Assembly: GCF_042646425.1 (NCBI RefSeq)
Contig: NZ_JBHRTR010000034.1
Coordinates: forward strand, 372,001-436,000
Direction: 5' to 3'
Length of the DNA: 64,000 bases
Source of the DNA: Marinibaculum pumilum
GTDB lineage: Bacteria; Pseudomonadota; Alphaproteobacteria; Ferrovibrionales; Ferrovibrionaceae
Part shown: piece after piece, positions 34,332-42,827 of the stretch
Numbering within the stretch: position 1 is the stretch's first letter
Layout: the number at the start of each line of letters is the position of its first letter
Made by a program: the position numbers and the translations under genes
The notes under the pieces: generated by a model
The model's database searches: none
What the model saw: only the letters and a program-made list of their open reading frames with translations
Told to the model about the DNA's origin: nothing

Positions 34332-35885
34332 TCAGGCCTGGAAGCCCTGGCGCAGCCGGTTGATGTCCCAGGGATTCACCAGGTCGGGTGCGGTCCAGCC
34401 GTCCAGGTCGTACTCGGCCATGTAGTCGGTCACCAGCTGCTTCATCATCTCCATCTCGCCGGTGGCCTGGGAGGTCAGCATGGTCTCGACGCGGATGTTC
34501 TCGTAGTTGCCGGCATAGTTGGTTTCGTACAGCTCGTGCCGGCCGCCGAACTCCGACCCCATCGCGTCCCACAGCAGCTTCAGCAGCTTCACCCGGTCCA
34601 GCGCCACCATGCCGTTGGAGCCGCGGACGAACCGGTCCAGATAGCCGCGCACCTCCGCGTTCTCGAATTCCAGGGCGGACGAGGGCAGGTAGATCAGGCC
34701 GCTGGCGACATGGCGCTGGATCAGCTCCTTGATGCGGGAATAGGCGACCGGCCCCAGCACCCGGTAGGCATTGCCGTAGCCGATGTTCGGCAGGTTGTAG
34801 CCGTCGGTGCCGGGCCAGGGCACGGGGCTCTTCACCATCGCATCCGACAGGCCCCAGAACATGTTGCGCCAGGCCAGGACCTCGCCCACGGCGGTCTGCG
34901 GACCGCGGAAGGCGCTGGTGCCGGTCGCCTCCAGCGCCCGGGCGAACAGGCCGGTGATGAAGTCCAGCTTCACCGCCAGCCGGGTGGTGCCGTGCAGGGT
35001 GAAGCGCGGCACGAAGCCCGACGCCGGAAAGAACATGTTCACCTTCTCGATATCGCCGTAAATGAACACGTTCTCGTAGGGCACCAGGACCTTGTCGAAG
35101 ACCAGGATGGAATCGTTCTCGTCCAGGCGGGAGGAGAGCGGCAGGTCGAACGGCGTGCCCATCACCGCGGCGTTCAGTTCATAGCTGGCGCGCGAGATCA
35201 GCTTCACGCCGGGGCTGTCCATCGGCGCGGTGAAGACCAGCGCGAACTTCGTGTCCTTCACCGGCAGGCCGTAATGGGCGATGAAGTTGTAGTGGGTCAG
35301 CGCCGAGCCGGTGGCGACGACCTTCGCGCCGGAGACGATCAGGCCGGCATCGGTCTCCTTCTCCACCTGCATATAGACGTCGCCGGTCTGCTCGATCGGC
35401 AGATGGCGGTCGACCGGCGGATGGACGATCGCATGGTTCCAGTAGTCCAGCCGTTCCTGCGCGCGGGCGTACCAGGTGCGGGCATTGTCGGCGAATTCGC
35501 CGTAGAAGCCCGCGTTCGCGCCGAGGGTGCCGAGGAACGCGGCCTTGTAATCGGGAGAGCGGCCCATCCAGCCCTGCGACACACGCTGGGTCTCCGCGAT
35601 CGCATCTCGTCCCTTCACCAGGTCCTCCGCCGTGCGGGAGCCCTTGAAGAAGGGATGCGTCCAGCCGCCGGATCCGGTGTCGGTCGGCACGCCGATCTCG
35701 TCCTTCTTCTCGTGCAGCCGGTCGTACCAGCGCGCAACCATGCGGGCGGAATTGCGGAACGCTGGGTGCTGCGTGATGTCTTTCACCCGCTCGCCGTGGA
35801 TGTAGACCTCGCGCCCGTCCCGCAGGCTGTCCAGAAACTCCGCCCCGGTATAGGGCGCCGTCGCATTCCCTTCGGCGATGCTCAT
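34332..35885 (-). CDS. 4-hydroxyphenylacetate 3-hydroxylase (HpaB)-family FADH2 monooxygenase
   Basis: A 517-residue oxygenase of the HpaB/PvcC/chlorophenol monooxygenase family, which ortho-hydroxylates phenols using FADH2 from a separate reductase. Length is typical (about 515-520). Landmarks: YTGAEFLDSLRDGREVYIHG at the N-terminus, the DPVDRHLPIEQTGDVYMQVEKE region, VVATGSALTHYNFIAHYG, and GTPFDLPLSSRLDENDSILV. ATG at 35885 is behind GAGGGAAG; a longer reading to 35984 is not supported. It leads the operon and diverges from an IclR regulator. With the nearby intradiol dioxygenase, the product is likely a catechol or hydroxyquinol. Confidence 0.92.
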   Translation of the reverse strand: MSIAEGNATAPYTGAEFLDSLRDGREVYIHGERVKDITQHPAFRNSARMVARWYDRLHEKKDEIGVPTDTGSGGWTHPFFKGSRTAEDLVKGRDAIAETQRVSQGWMGRSPDYKAAFLGTLGANAGFYGEFADNARTWYARAQERLDYWNHAIVHPPVDRHLPIEQTGDVYMQVEKETDAGLIVSGAKVVATGSALTHYNFIAHYGLPVKDTKFALVFTAPMDSPGVKLISRASYELNAAVMGTPFDLPLSSRLDENDSILVFDKVLVPYENVFIYGDIEKVNMFFPASGFVPRFTLHGTTRLAVKLDFITGLFARALEATGTSAFRGPQTAVGEVLAWRNMFWGLSDAMVKSPVPWPGTDGYNLPNIGYGNAYRVLGPVAYSRIKELIQRHVASGLIYLPSSALEFENAEVRGYLDRFVRGSNGMVALDRVKLLKLLWDAMGSEFGGRHELYETNYAGNYENIRVETMLTSQATGEMEMMKQLVTDYMAEYDLDGWTAPDLVNPWDINRLRQGFQA

Positions 35886-35970
35886 CTGTTTGCTTCCCTC
35901 CCTGATTGCCCCGCCATGTCTGCCGGGGTTCGCTGTCATCGGAGCGTGCCGGGGGATCGGCAAATCCGGA

Positions 35971-36013
35971 AGGTATGTCATCATACCTGCCTTGTTTCCG
36001 GTATTATCGGAAA
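35971..36013. promoter_or_regulatory. Two inverted repeats in the hpaB-like/IclR divergent promoter
   Basis: AGGTATG-TCAT-CATACCT (35971-35988) and TTTCCG-GTATTAT-CGGAAA (35995-36013) are both perfect inverted repeats within the 151-bp divergent spacer. They are likely operators for the adjacent IclR regulator, controlling both the monooxygenase operon and its own gene. Confidence 0.6.
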
Positions 36014-36036
36014 GCTGACGATGCGAGGGAGGTCCG

Positions 36037-36783
36037 ATGCAGACGATCAGGAAGATCGGCGCCGTGCTGCGTTGCTTTTCCGCGGAGCGTCCGGAACGGC
36101 GGGTGTCGGAGCTGGCCCGGGAACTCGGCTATTCCGTGTCCGGGGCGCATGACCTGGTGGCGGGCCTGGCGCGGATCGGGCTGCTGGCGAAGGTTTCGCC
36201 GGGGCAGTACCGGCTGGGGCCGCTGGTTGCGTCGCTGAACCGGGTGCTGGAGGAATCCTCGCCCCTGGTGGAGGCGGCCCGTCCCGTCCTCAACGCCCTG
36301 CGCGAGGAATATGGCGAGACGCTCCACCTGACCCAGCACGACCATGATGCCCTGCTGATCGTCAGCCAGCGCGAGGGCACCCGCGCGGTGCGGGTCGCCT
36401 CGACCTTCCTGAGCGGCCAGGTGCCCCTGCATGCCTGTGCGCCGGGCTGGCTGCATCTTTCGACCGAAAACGAGCGGGTGCTGCACGATTATGTCGCGCT
36501 GCGCAGCGGGCGGCCCGGCGGCATCGTCGATCCGGCCGGCTTCCTGGAGCGGATCCAGGCTCTGAAAGGGGCTGCAGACGTGGCCGATGATGGCGGCTAC
36601 GACAAGAACATCAGCTGCTGCGCCGCCTGGATCCGGGACCATACCGGACGGCCGGTCGCCGTGCTGAGCCTGTCGATCCCGCGCAGCCGCTTTGCCGACC
36701 AGCCCCGCGCCTTCCGCGCCATCACGCGCGAGGCGGCGGGACGGATCTCCGGGCGGCTGGGCCTCGCCGACCTGCCCGCCTGA
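36037..36783 (+). CDS. IclR-family transcriptional regulator
   Basis: A 248-residue IclR-type regulator. The winged helix-turn-helix (about 1-60) reads AVLRCFSAERPERRVSELARELGYSVSGAHDLVAGL..LLAKV...YRLGPLV, and the effector domain follows, with CAAWIRDHTGRPVAVLSLSIP near 200-220, the standard IclR C-terminal block. ATG at 36037 follows GAGGGAGG. It diverges from the hpaB-like operon and converges on a LysR gene. It most likely senses the phenolic substrate or its ring-cleavage product. Confidence 0.93.
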   Translation: MQTIRKIGAVLRCFSAERPERRVSELARELGYSVSGAHDLVAGLARIGLLAKVSPGQYRLGPLVASLNRVLEESSPLVEAARPVLNALREEYGETLHLTQHDHDALLIVSQREGTRAVRVASTFLSGQVPLHACAPGWLHLSTENERVLHDYVALRSGRPGGIVDPAGFLERIQALKGAADVADDGGYDKNISCCAAWIRDHTGRPVAVLSLSIPRSRFADQPRAFRAITREAAGRISGRLGLADLPA

Positions 36784-36800
36784 CGCGGCCGCCCGGGCGG

Positions 36801-36860
36801 CATGCCCTCTGGCAGCACGTCCTCTGGCAGCACGTCCTCTGGCAGCATGCCCTCAGGCCG
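36801..36860. repeat. 15-bp minisatellite between convergent regulator genes
   Basis: Four 15-bp units run from 36801: CATGCCCTCTGGCAG, then CACGTCCTCTGGCAG twice, then a diverged CATGCCCTCAGGCCG. The array fills the short gap between the IclR gene end and the LysR gene end, and the last unit overlaps the LysR stop codon (36853-36855). Because the unit is a multiple of three, loss of that stop would append PED-type repeats (LPEDV) to the LysR protein. Confidence 0.85.
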
Positions 36861-37758
36861 GGAGCAGCATTTCCGGGCTGCGGCTTTCCTGCCGGCACAG
36901 GTCGAGGAACTGCCGCACCTGCGGCCCGCGATTGTCCAGCCGGACGCCGACCGACAGGGCGACCTCCGGATTGCGGCCGGAATAGGCGCAGAGTGTCACC
37001 TCCGGCGGGCAGATATCCGCGGCGGATGACGGGACCAGGGTCACCCCCGCGCCCAGAGCGACCAGCCCGAGGGCTGCACGAAGGTCCGGCGCGGGCATGC
37101 ATTGCGCCGGCTGATAGCCTTCCGACCGGCACAACGCCAGGATCGGGTCGGGCGCCGGTCCCGCGGCAGGCGGCAGGTAGGTGACCAGTGGCCAGTCCGA
37201 CAGCAGGGCCAGCGAGGCCAGATGGCGCTCCTGGCCGATGAAATGGCGCGGGACGGCCGCCACCAGCGGCTCCTTGCACAGCCGTTCGGTGCGGAACGCC
37301 TCGTCGCTGAGGCTCTGGCGGCTGACCGCCAGGTCGATCTCACCCTGGATCAGCGCCCGCGACAGGGCGCCCGCACCGTAATGGGCGAGGGCCAGGTCGA
37401 CATCCGGAAAGCGGCTGCGATAGGCCTGGGTCAGGGCCGGCAGCGGGCCGAAGGCGGCGCAGTCGGTAAAGCCGATGCGCAGACGCCCGGCATGGCCGCT
37501 GCCGATCGCCCGGGTCTGCGCCACCGCCTCGTCGAGCTGCTCCAGCAGCCGGCGCGTATGGTCGCGCAGCACCGACCCGGCCTGGGTCAGGCGGATCTGG
37601 CTGCGGCTGCGGTCGAACAGCTCCACGCCGATCTCCGTCTCCAGCTGTGCGACCTGGCGGGAGAGCGGTGGCTGGGCAATGTCGAGCCGGGCCGCTGCAC
37701 GGCCGAAATGCAGTTCCTCGGCCACCGCCAGAAAGTATCTGAGCCGCCGTATCTCCAT
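36853..37758 (-). CDS. LysR-family transcriptional regulator (BenM/CatM-like)
   Basis: A 301-residue LysR-type regulator, with N-terminal helix-turn-helix MEIRRLRYFLAVAEELHFGRAAARLDIAQPPLSRQVAQLE and a periplasmic-binding-like effector domain. The start at 37758 was chosen because MEIRRLRYF is the canonical N-terminus; upstream codons do not look LysR-like. It diverges from the intradiol dioxygenase operon with a LysR box between them, so it probably activates ring-cleavage genes in response to a muconate-type inducer. Its stop codon sits within a 15-bp minisatellite. Confidence 0.93.
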   Translation of the reverse strand: MEIRRLRYFLAVAEELHFGRAAARLDIAQPPLSRQVAQLETEIGVELFDRSRSQIRLTQAGSVLRDHTRRLLEQLDEAVAQTRAIGSGHAGRLRIGFTDCAAFGPLPALTQAYRSRFPDVDLALAHYGAGALSRALIQGEIDLAVSRQSLSDEAFRTERLCKEPLVAAVPRHFIGQERHLASLALLSDWPLVTYLPPAAGPAPDPILALCRSEGYQPAQCMPAPDLRAALGLVALGAGVTLVPSSAADICPPEVTLCAYSGRNPEVALSVGVRLDNRGPQVRQFLDLCRQESRSPEMLLPA

Positions 37759-37854
37759 TGCACCGCCCGCCGGACACCGGAAGTGAAACATCCTGGTCAT
37801 TGTGCATAGGGTCGGCGTCACCGGCCTGTCAAACAGCAGGTGAGACGCGCATTG

Positions 37855-37869
37855 ATACCTTGTAAGTAT
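37855..37869. promoter_or_regulatory. LysR-type regulator box
   Basis: ATAC-N7-GTAT at 37855-37869 fits the T-N11-A consensus of LysR recognition sites. It is the only A+T-rich dyad in the 193-bp spacer between the divergent LysR and intradiol dioxygenase genes and lies 83 bp upstream of the dioxygenase start, a usual activator position. Confidence 0.6.
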
Positions 37870-37951
37870 TAATGGGCGCTTCAGATGACAATTCCAGCAT
37901 GAGCGCGTTCGCGACATAAGAAGCTCAACCAAGGCCGGGGAGGACCGCAGG

Positions 37952-38704
37952 ATGAGCAAGAATCGGGTGGACGAGGTCGTCTACGACATCGTGAAGGCAG
38001 TACGGGAGGTGATGGCAAGGCACGACGTGACCTACGAGGAATACCGCAGCGCCGTCGGCTTCCTGATGGGATACGCCGATGCCGCGCCGTTCGAGATCCC
38101 GTTGAGCTGCGACCTGTGGTTCAACGCGACGGTCCATGACATCGAGATGAAGTCCCGCCAGGGTTCCACCACCGCGCTCGAGGGCCCGTACTTCAAGGAG
38201 GAGGTGCCGCTGGTCAGGGACTCGCTGAAAGTGCTCGAAGGGCAGGGCGAGCCGATGATCATCCGCGGCAAGGTTACCGACCTGCAGGGCCGCCCGGTGG
38301 AGGGGGCGGAACTGTACATCTGGCATTCCGACCCGGACGGCTTCTACAGCGGCTTCTGCGATTATATGGAGGATCTGGCCTACTATCGCGGCCGGCTGAA
38401 GATCGGCGCCGACGGAACCTATGCGGTGCGGACCTCGGTTCCTGCGCCTTACACCATTCCTCACGACGGGCCGACCGGCCGCCTGCTGGAGATGATGGGG
38501 CGCCATCCCTGGCGGCCCGCACATGTGCATTTCCGCGTCCGCGCGAAGGGCTTCCTGGAGCATATCACCCAGGCCTATTTCGACGGCGGCGACTATGTCG
38601 ACAGCGACTGCGTCGAAGGGGTGCGTCCGCCGCTGATCCACGCACTGGGCAACGAGCAGGGCGTGCGCGTCCTGCAGAAGGATTTCGTTCTGGACCCGCG
38701 CTGA
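37952..38704 (+). CDS. Intradiol ring-cleavage dioxygenase (catechol/hydroxyquinol 1,2-dioxygenase family)
   Basis: A 250-residue non-haem Fe(III) dioxygenase cleaving the ring between the two hydroxyls to give a cis,cis-muconate-type product. An N-terminal helical dioxygenase domain (about 5-75) precedes the catalytic beta domain. The four iron ligands are readable: Tyr132 (GFYSGF), Tyr167 (APYTIP), His191 and His193 (RPAHVHF). It is slightly short for catechol 1,2-dioxygenase (about 280-310). ATG at 37952 follows GGGGAGG. Divergent LysR gene upstream; flavin reductase and cycloisomerase genes follow in the same operon. Confidence 0.93.
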   Translation: MSKNRVDEVVYDIVKAVREVMARHDVTYEEYRSAVGFLMGYADAAPFEIPLSCDLWFNATVHDIEMKSRQGSTTALEGPYFKEEVPLVRDSLKVLEGQGEPMIIRGKVTDLQGRPVEGAELYIWHSDPDGFYSGFCDYMEDLAYYRGRLKIGADGTYAVRTSVPAPYTIPHDGPTGRLLEMMGRHPWRPAHVHFRVRAKGFLEHITQAYFDGGDYVDSDCVEGVRPPLIHALGNEQGVRVLQKDFVLDPR

Positions 38705-38715
38705 AGGCTCGGCGG

Positions 38716-39330
38716 ATGTTCTACATTCCGGGAGAACCGCACGGCCTGCCGCACGACCCGCTGATCGCCTGCGTCGTGCCGCGGCCGATCGGCTGGATCT
38801 CGACGATCGACCGGAACGGCAATGCCAACCTCGCGCCGTTCAGCCTCTTCAACCTCGTCCGCTACGACCCGCCGGCGGTGATGTTTTGCGCCAACGGCCC
38901 GCATCTGGACGGCGGCCCGAAGGACAGTGCGCGCAACGCCGTGGAGACGGGCGAGTTCGTCTACAACATGGCGACCCACGCGATGCGCGATCCGTGCAAC
39001 GAAAGCTCCGCCTTCCTGGACCGCGGGGTGGACGAGTTCGGTCATGCCGGGCTGACGAAGCTGCCGTCGCGGCTGGTCCGTCCGCCGCGCGTCGCGGGGA
39101 GTCCCGTCCAGTTCGAATGCCGCACCGTCCTGCAGGTGTCGCTGCCGGGCGGTCCGTCGAACGCGGTCATCTTCGGGTCGGTGGTGGGCGTCCATATCGC
39201 CGACGACGCGCTGACGGACGGTCTGCTCGACTATGACCGGATCCTGCCGCTGGCGCGGATGGGCTATCTGGATTTCGCGGTCTCGCGCCCGGCCTTTCCG
39301 ATGCCGCGCATCGGTTCGGCACGGACATGA
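38716..39330 (+). CDS. Flavin reductase-like/FMN-binding split-barrel protein
   Basis: A 204-residue protein of the flavin-reductase-like (flavoredoxin/DIM6) family, with PRPIGWISTIDRNGNANLAPFSLFN (about 23-47) as the flavin-binding block and the NAVETGEFVYNMAT segment. It differs from the short HpaC-like reductase at 33195 and belongs to the longer subfamily seen in aromatic operons. ATG at 38716 is 11 bp after the dioxygenase gene, and its stop overlaps the cycloisomerase ATG by 4 bp. It may supply reduced flavin to a monooxygenase or act on a quinone intermediate; its precise job is not evident. Confidence 0.88.
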   Translation: MFYIPGEPHGLPHDPLIACVVPRPIGWISTIDRNGNANLAPFSLFNLVRYDPPAVMFCANGPHLDGGPKDSARNAVETGEFVYNMATHAMRDPCNESSAFLDRGVDEFGHAGLTKLPSRLVRPPRVAGSPVQFECRTVLQVSLPGGPSNAVIFGSVVGVHIADDALTDGLLDYDRILPLARMGYLDFAVSRPAFPMPRIGSART

Positions 39331-40490
39331 GTGCAACCGGACCCGCCGCCCGGCAGGCCCCCGTCGCGCGCGCACTGGCCGACAGGATCCGGTCCGTGGA
39401 GACCTGGATCCTCGACATTCCGGCCACCCGCAGCCACGTCCATTCCGGCGCCACGGTCAGCACGCAGAGCTACCTCCTGGTCCGGATCACCAGCGACGGC
39501 GGGGCTGTCGGCCATGGTGAGGTGGCCACTGCCGGCGGCCCGTGGTGGAGCGGCGACAGCATCGAATCCGTCAAGGCGACGATCGACGGCTATCTGGCGC
39601 CGCTGCTCTGCGGCCGCGCGGTGGCGGGCCTGGCGACGATGATGGCGGCCATGGACCGCAAGGCGCATGGCAATGCCTTCGCCAAGGCGGGGATCGAGAT
39701 GGCGTTGCTGGATCTCTGGGCCCGCCTGCTGGACCTGCCGGTCCATGTCCTTCTGGGCGGCGCCCAGGCGGACGCCTTCGCGTTGTCCTGGCCGCTGGGC
39801 GCGACGGAGGCCGCCGCCGACCTCGACGAGGCTGAGGCACGCCTTGCCGAGGGGATCACCCGTTTCAAGGTCAAGATGGGCGGGCGGGCAGAGGCCGATG
39901 ACCTGCCTCGCGCCCTGGCGATCGCCAGGGCGGTCGCGGGCCGGGCGGAGCTGCGCATCGACCTGAATGGCGCCTGGAGCGAGCTTCAGGCCCAGCGCAG
40001 CTTCGCCGCGCTGGCGGATGCGGGCTACCGGCTCTGCGAACAGCCGCTGCCACGGCATGAACTGGCCGGGCATGCGCGGTTGGGGCGGCGGTTCCCGATC
40101 ACCCTGATGGCGGACGAAAGCCTGTCCGACACCCGCAGCCTGCTGGCCATCGAGGGGACCGATGCCTTCAGCGCCCTCGCCCTGAAACCCCTGAAATCCG
40201 GTGGGCTGCTGGCGACCCTGCGTCTCGCGCGGCTGGCGCAGGATCTGGGCTATTCGCTGTTCGGCGGCTGCTTCCTGGAAACCTCGCTCGGCACCGCCGC
40301 CTGCTTGCACTTGGGGGCGGCAATCGGAACACTGGAACTGGGCTGCGAATGGATGGGGCCGCGCCTGCTGCGCGCCGATATCGTAACCGAACCCGTCCGC
40401 TACGACCGCGGCCTGGCCTGCCTGCCGGCGGGCCCGGGATATGGGGTGGAGATCGACGATACCGCAATCCGACGTTTCGCACGGCGCTGA
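39327..40490 (+). CDS. Muconate cycloisomerase-like enolase-superfamily enzyme
   Basis: A 387-residue enzyme of the muconate-lactonising subgroup of the enolase superfamily. Catalytic base motif KVKMG with Lys181 and Lys183; metal ligands Asp212 (RIDLNGAW), Glu238 (CEQP) and Asp263 (MADES); second lysine Lys287 (ALKPLKSGG). These are the signatures of muconate cycloisomerase, which converts the product of the adjacent dioxygenase to a lactone. ATG at 39327 overlaps the previous stop (ATGA). The LysR gene begins inside its 3' end. Confidence 0.92.
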   Translation: MSATGPAARQAPVARALADRIRSVETWILDIPATRSHVHSGATVSTQSYLLVRITSDGGAVGHGEVATAGGPWWSGDSIESVKATIDGYLAPLLCGRAVAGLATMMAAMDRKAHGNAFAKAGIEMALLDLWARLLDLPVHVLLGGAQADAFALSWPLGATEAAADLDEAEARLAEGITRFKVKMGGRAEADDLPRALAIARAVAGRAELRIDLNGAWSELQAQRSFAALADAGYRLCEQPLPRHELAGHARLGRRFPITLMADESLSDTRSLLAIEGTDAFSALALKPLKSGGLLATLRLARLAQDLGYSLFGGCFLETSLGTAACLHLGAAIGTLELGCEWMGPRLLRADIVTEPVRYDRGLACLPAGPGYGVEIDDTAIRRFARR

Positions 40491-41421
40491 CCTGTCCCGA
40501 ACCCTGGCGGCCCTGCCGCCGGGTGTCGATCTCCGTCTGCTTCGCTATTTCGTCATGGTGGCGGAGACCCTGAACTTCCGGGTCGCCGCGGAACGGCTGA
40601 ACATGTCGCAGCCGCCGCTGTCGCGCGCGATCCAGGAACTGGAACTGCGCCTCGGTGTCGTGCTGTTTCAGCGCGACCGCCGCAACGTCGCGCTCAGCCG
40701 TGCCGGCGCGCAGTTCCTGTCCGACGTTCGTGGCGTGCTGGCCGACATGGAAAAGGCGGTGGAGCGGGTCCGCCTCGCCGAGCGTGGTCTGAAAGGTCAG
40801 ATCAACATCGGCTATTTCGGATCGCTGATCTACAGCTTCATTCCCTGGCTTCTTGCCGCGTACCAGGAACTCTATCCGCTGGTCGAACCGCGGCTCTTCA
40901 ACCTGCCGAAGGACCAGCAGGTCGGGGCGATGCTGGAGGGCCGGATCGACGTCGGCTTCGCCCGGCAATACCCGGTGCGGTCGGGACTGACCTCTGAGGC
41001 GCTGGTCGACGAGAACCTTGTGCTTGCGACCCCGACGGGCCGTGCGCTTGCAGGGCGGAACCTCGTCTCACTGGCGGACCTGGACGGCGAACCGATGGTG
41101 GTCTTTCCGCGACTGCCGCGGCCCAGCTTCGCCGACAGCGTCCTCGCCATGATTGCCGCTGCTGGCGCGGTGCCCGCCGCGGTCACCGAGATGGACGATG
41201 CGGCCGGCTGCCTGGCCATGGTCTCGGCCGGGCGGGGCAGCGCGGTGATGCCCGCCAGCATGCGGATGTTCCACAGCCCGGCGACGGTCTTCGTCCCCTT
41301 CGCCGCGCCGGTGCCGACCAGCCCCCTGGCCTGCCTCTATCCCGCCGGCACACTTCCGGTCGTGGTGGAGAACTTCCTGGCCGTGGCGCGCAGCCGGGCC
41401 GAGGCCTTCGTCCGGACGTGA
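40441..41421 (+). CDS. LysR-family regulator (CatR/CbnR-like), second copy
   Basis: A 326-residue LysR-type regulator encoded in the same direction as, and overlapping the 3' end of, the cycloisomerase gene by 50 bp. The DNA-binding region begins LRLLRYFVMVAETLNFRVAAERLNMSQPPLSRAIQELE (about 31-68), giving an unusual 30-residue N-terminal tail if ATG at 40441 is used. No nearer ATG or GTG is in frame, so this start is the best available, but a non-canonical CTG start nearer the helix is possible. It probably adds a second level of control over ring-cleavage genes. Confidence 0.9.
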   Translation: MGWRSTIPQSDVSHGADLSRTLAALPPGVDLRLLRYFVMVAETLNFRVAAERLNMSQPPLSRAIQELELRLGVVLFQRDRRNVALSRAGAQFLSDVRGVLADMEKAVERVRLAERGLKGQINIGYFGSLIYSFIPWLLAAYQELYPLVEPRLFNLPKDQQVGAMLEGRIDVGFARQYPVRSGLTSEALVDENLVLATPTGRALAGRNLVSLADLDGEPMVVFPRLPRPSFADSVLAMIAAAGAVPAAVTEMDDAAGCLAMVSAGRGSAVMPASMRMFHSPATVFVPFAAPVPTSPLACLYPAGTLPVVVENFLAVARSRAEAFVRT

Positions 41422-41541
41422 CCGGAGCGGCGGCCGGTCCGTCGCCGCGTGTCATCTGCCTGCAACCATCCGCCGCGATCATCCGTCGGCGGTGGGGAAC
41501 TATGGCGCGGCGGCAACGCCCCGCCGCTGAAGGAGGGGCCG

Positions 41542-42810
41542 GTGACGGCACGGCGACGCTGCGTTCTGGTGGTCTGCGACGGCCATCGCGACGATCTGGT
41601 GCGACCTGAGCTCTGCCCGGCGATCGCCGCCCAGGCGGTGGCCGGCACCCGCTTCCTGGCGCATCGGTCGGTCTTTCCCTCCGTTACCCGGGTTTCCGCC
41701 GCCAGCATCGCGACCGGTCAGCCGCCGGCGGTGCATGGCCTTCATGGCAACAGCATGGGCCTGCCGGGCGCGCGGGGCATCGAGATCCGCGATGCCGGCC
41801 CGCCGGACTTCGTCGGCGCAATGCGCGCCGCACTGGGGCGGACCCTGGCCGTGCCGGTGCTGGCACAACGGGCTGCGTCGCTGGGGCGGAGCATCCATGT
41901 CTCCAACGTCTCGCCGGGTGCGGCCTATTTCTTCGATCCCGATGGCCATGGCTCGGTCCACCACCGGGCCGGCTGCTACGGTCCCGGCCTTGCACCGCTG
42001 GCGGAAGTGCTGCCGGCCAGCCCCGATGCGGCCGGCGACCGGGCCGCGACCGAACGCTTCTGCGCCCTGTTGCGCGACGACCCGTCGGCGCCGCTGGTCA
42101 GCCTCTGGCTCGCCAATCCCGACAAGGTGATGCATGGCAGCGCGCTGGGCTCGCCGGCGCACCGGGCGGCGGTGGCGGCGGCTGACGAGTGCGTGGCGAT
42201 GGTGGCGCAGGCGGTAGCCGAACTGCGCGCGACGGGCGAGGCGGTGCTGTTCCTGCTTGGCTCAGACCACGGCCATGAAACGGTCCGCCGCGTGATCCCG
42301 GTCGAGCGCCTCCTGTGGCAGGCGGGGTTCAAGCCGGAACGCGATGGCGGCGATCTGCAGGTCGCGCCGCAGGGCGGCAGCGCCCTGATCTATGCGGACC
42401 GGAGCGTCCCGGAGGAGCGGCTGGCCGCCGTCGCGCACTGGCTGCGGGCACAGGACTGGTGCCGCGCGGTTTTCGCCGATGACGATCTCGCGGAGGTCGG
42501 CATGGCGCCCGCTGGCGGCCTGCGCCTTGCCGTGGCGATGGCCGGCGATGACATGCCGAACGCGCATGGCATCCCCGGCCGCTCTGACGTTGCGGTACGG
42601 TTCGAGACGGACGAAGAGGTGCCGGGCAAGGGCCAGCATGGCGGGCTGGGCCGCTACGAGACCCAGCCCTTCCTGATCGCTTCCGGCCCCGGCTTCGGGG
42701 CCGGGGAGACCCGGTCGGCGGCGACGTCGCTGCTCGACATCGCGCCGACCGTGCTGCGGCACCTGGGCCTTCCGCAGGATGGCCTGCCGGGACGGCCCCT
42801 GCAGTCCTGA
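41542..42810 (+). CDS. Type I phosphodiesterase/nucleotide pyrophosphatase-family hydrolase
   Basis: A 422-residue alkaline-phosphatase-superfamily enzyme hydrolysing phosphodiester, phosphonate or related esters. Visible zinc-site residues: Asp13 (VCDGHRDD), nucleophile Thr49 in FPSVTRVS, ATGQPPAVHGLHGN, a DKVMH motif (Asp...His), GSDHGH, and a late HGG. GTG at 41542 follows GAAGGAGGGG, far better than an upstream ATG at 41449. No signal peptide is visible, so it is cytosolic. It lies downstream of the LysR gene on the same strand but has no clear link to aromatic degradation. Confidence 0.86.
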   Translation: MTARRRCVLVVCDGHRDDLVRPELCPAIAAQAVAGTRFLAHRSVFPSVTRVSAASIATGQPPAVHGLHGNSMGLPGARGIEIRDAGPPDFVGAMRAALGRTLAVPVLAQRAASLGRSIHVSNVSPGAAYFFDPDGHGSVHHRAGCYGPGLAPLAEVLPASPDAAGDRAATERFCALLRDDPSAPLVSLWLANPDKVMHGSALGSPAHRAAVAAADECVAMVAQAVAELRATGEAVLFLLGSDHGHETVRRVIPVERLLWQAGFKPERDGGDLQVAPQGGSALIYADRSVPEERLAAVAHWLRAQDWCRAVFADDDLAEVGMAPAGGLRLAVAMAGDDMPNAHGIPGRSDVAVRFETDEEVPGKGQHGGLGRYETQPFLIASGPGFGAGETRSAATSLLDIAPTVLRHLGLPQDGLPGRPLQS

Positions 42811-42827
42811 GACGGGCAGCGGCGCCG

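Noticed and set aside
36801..36860. CRISPR-like array
   Set aside because: Units are 15 bp head-to-tail without spacers; a minisatellite, not CRISPR.
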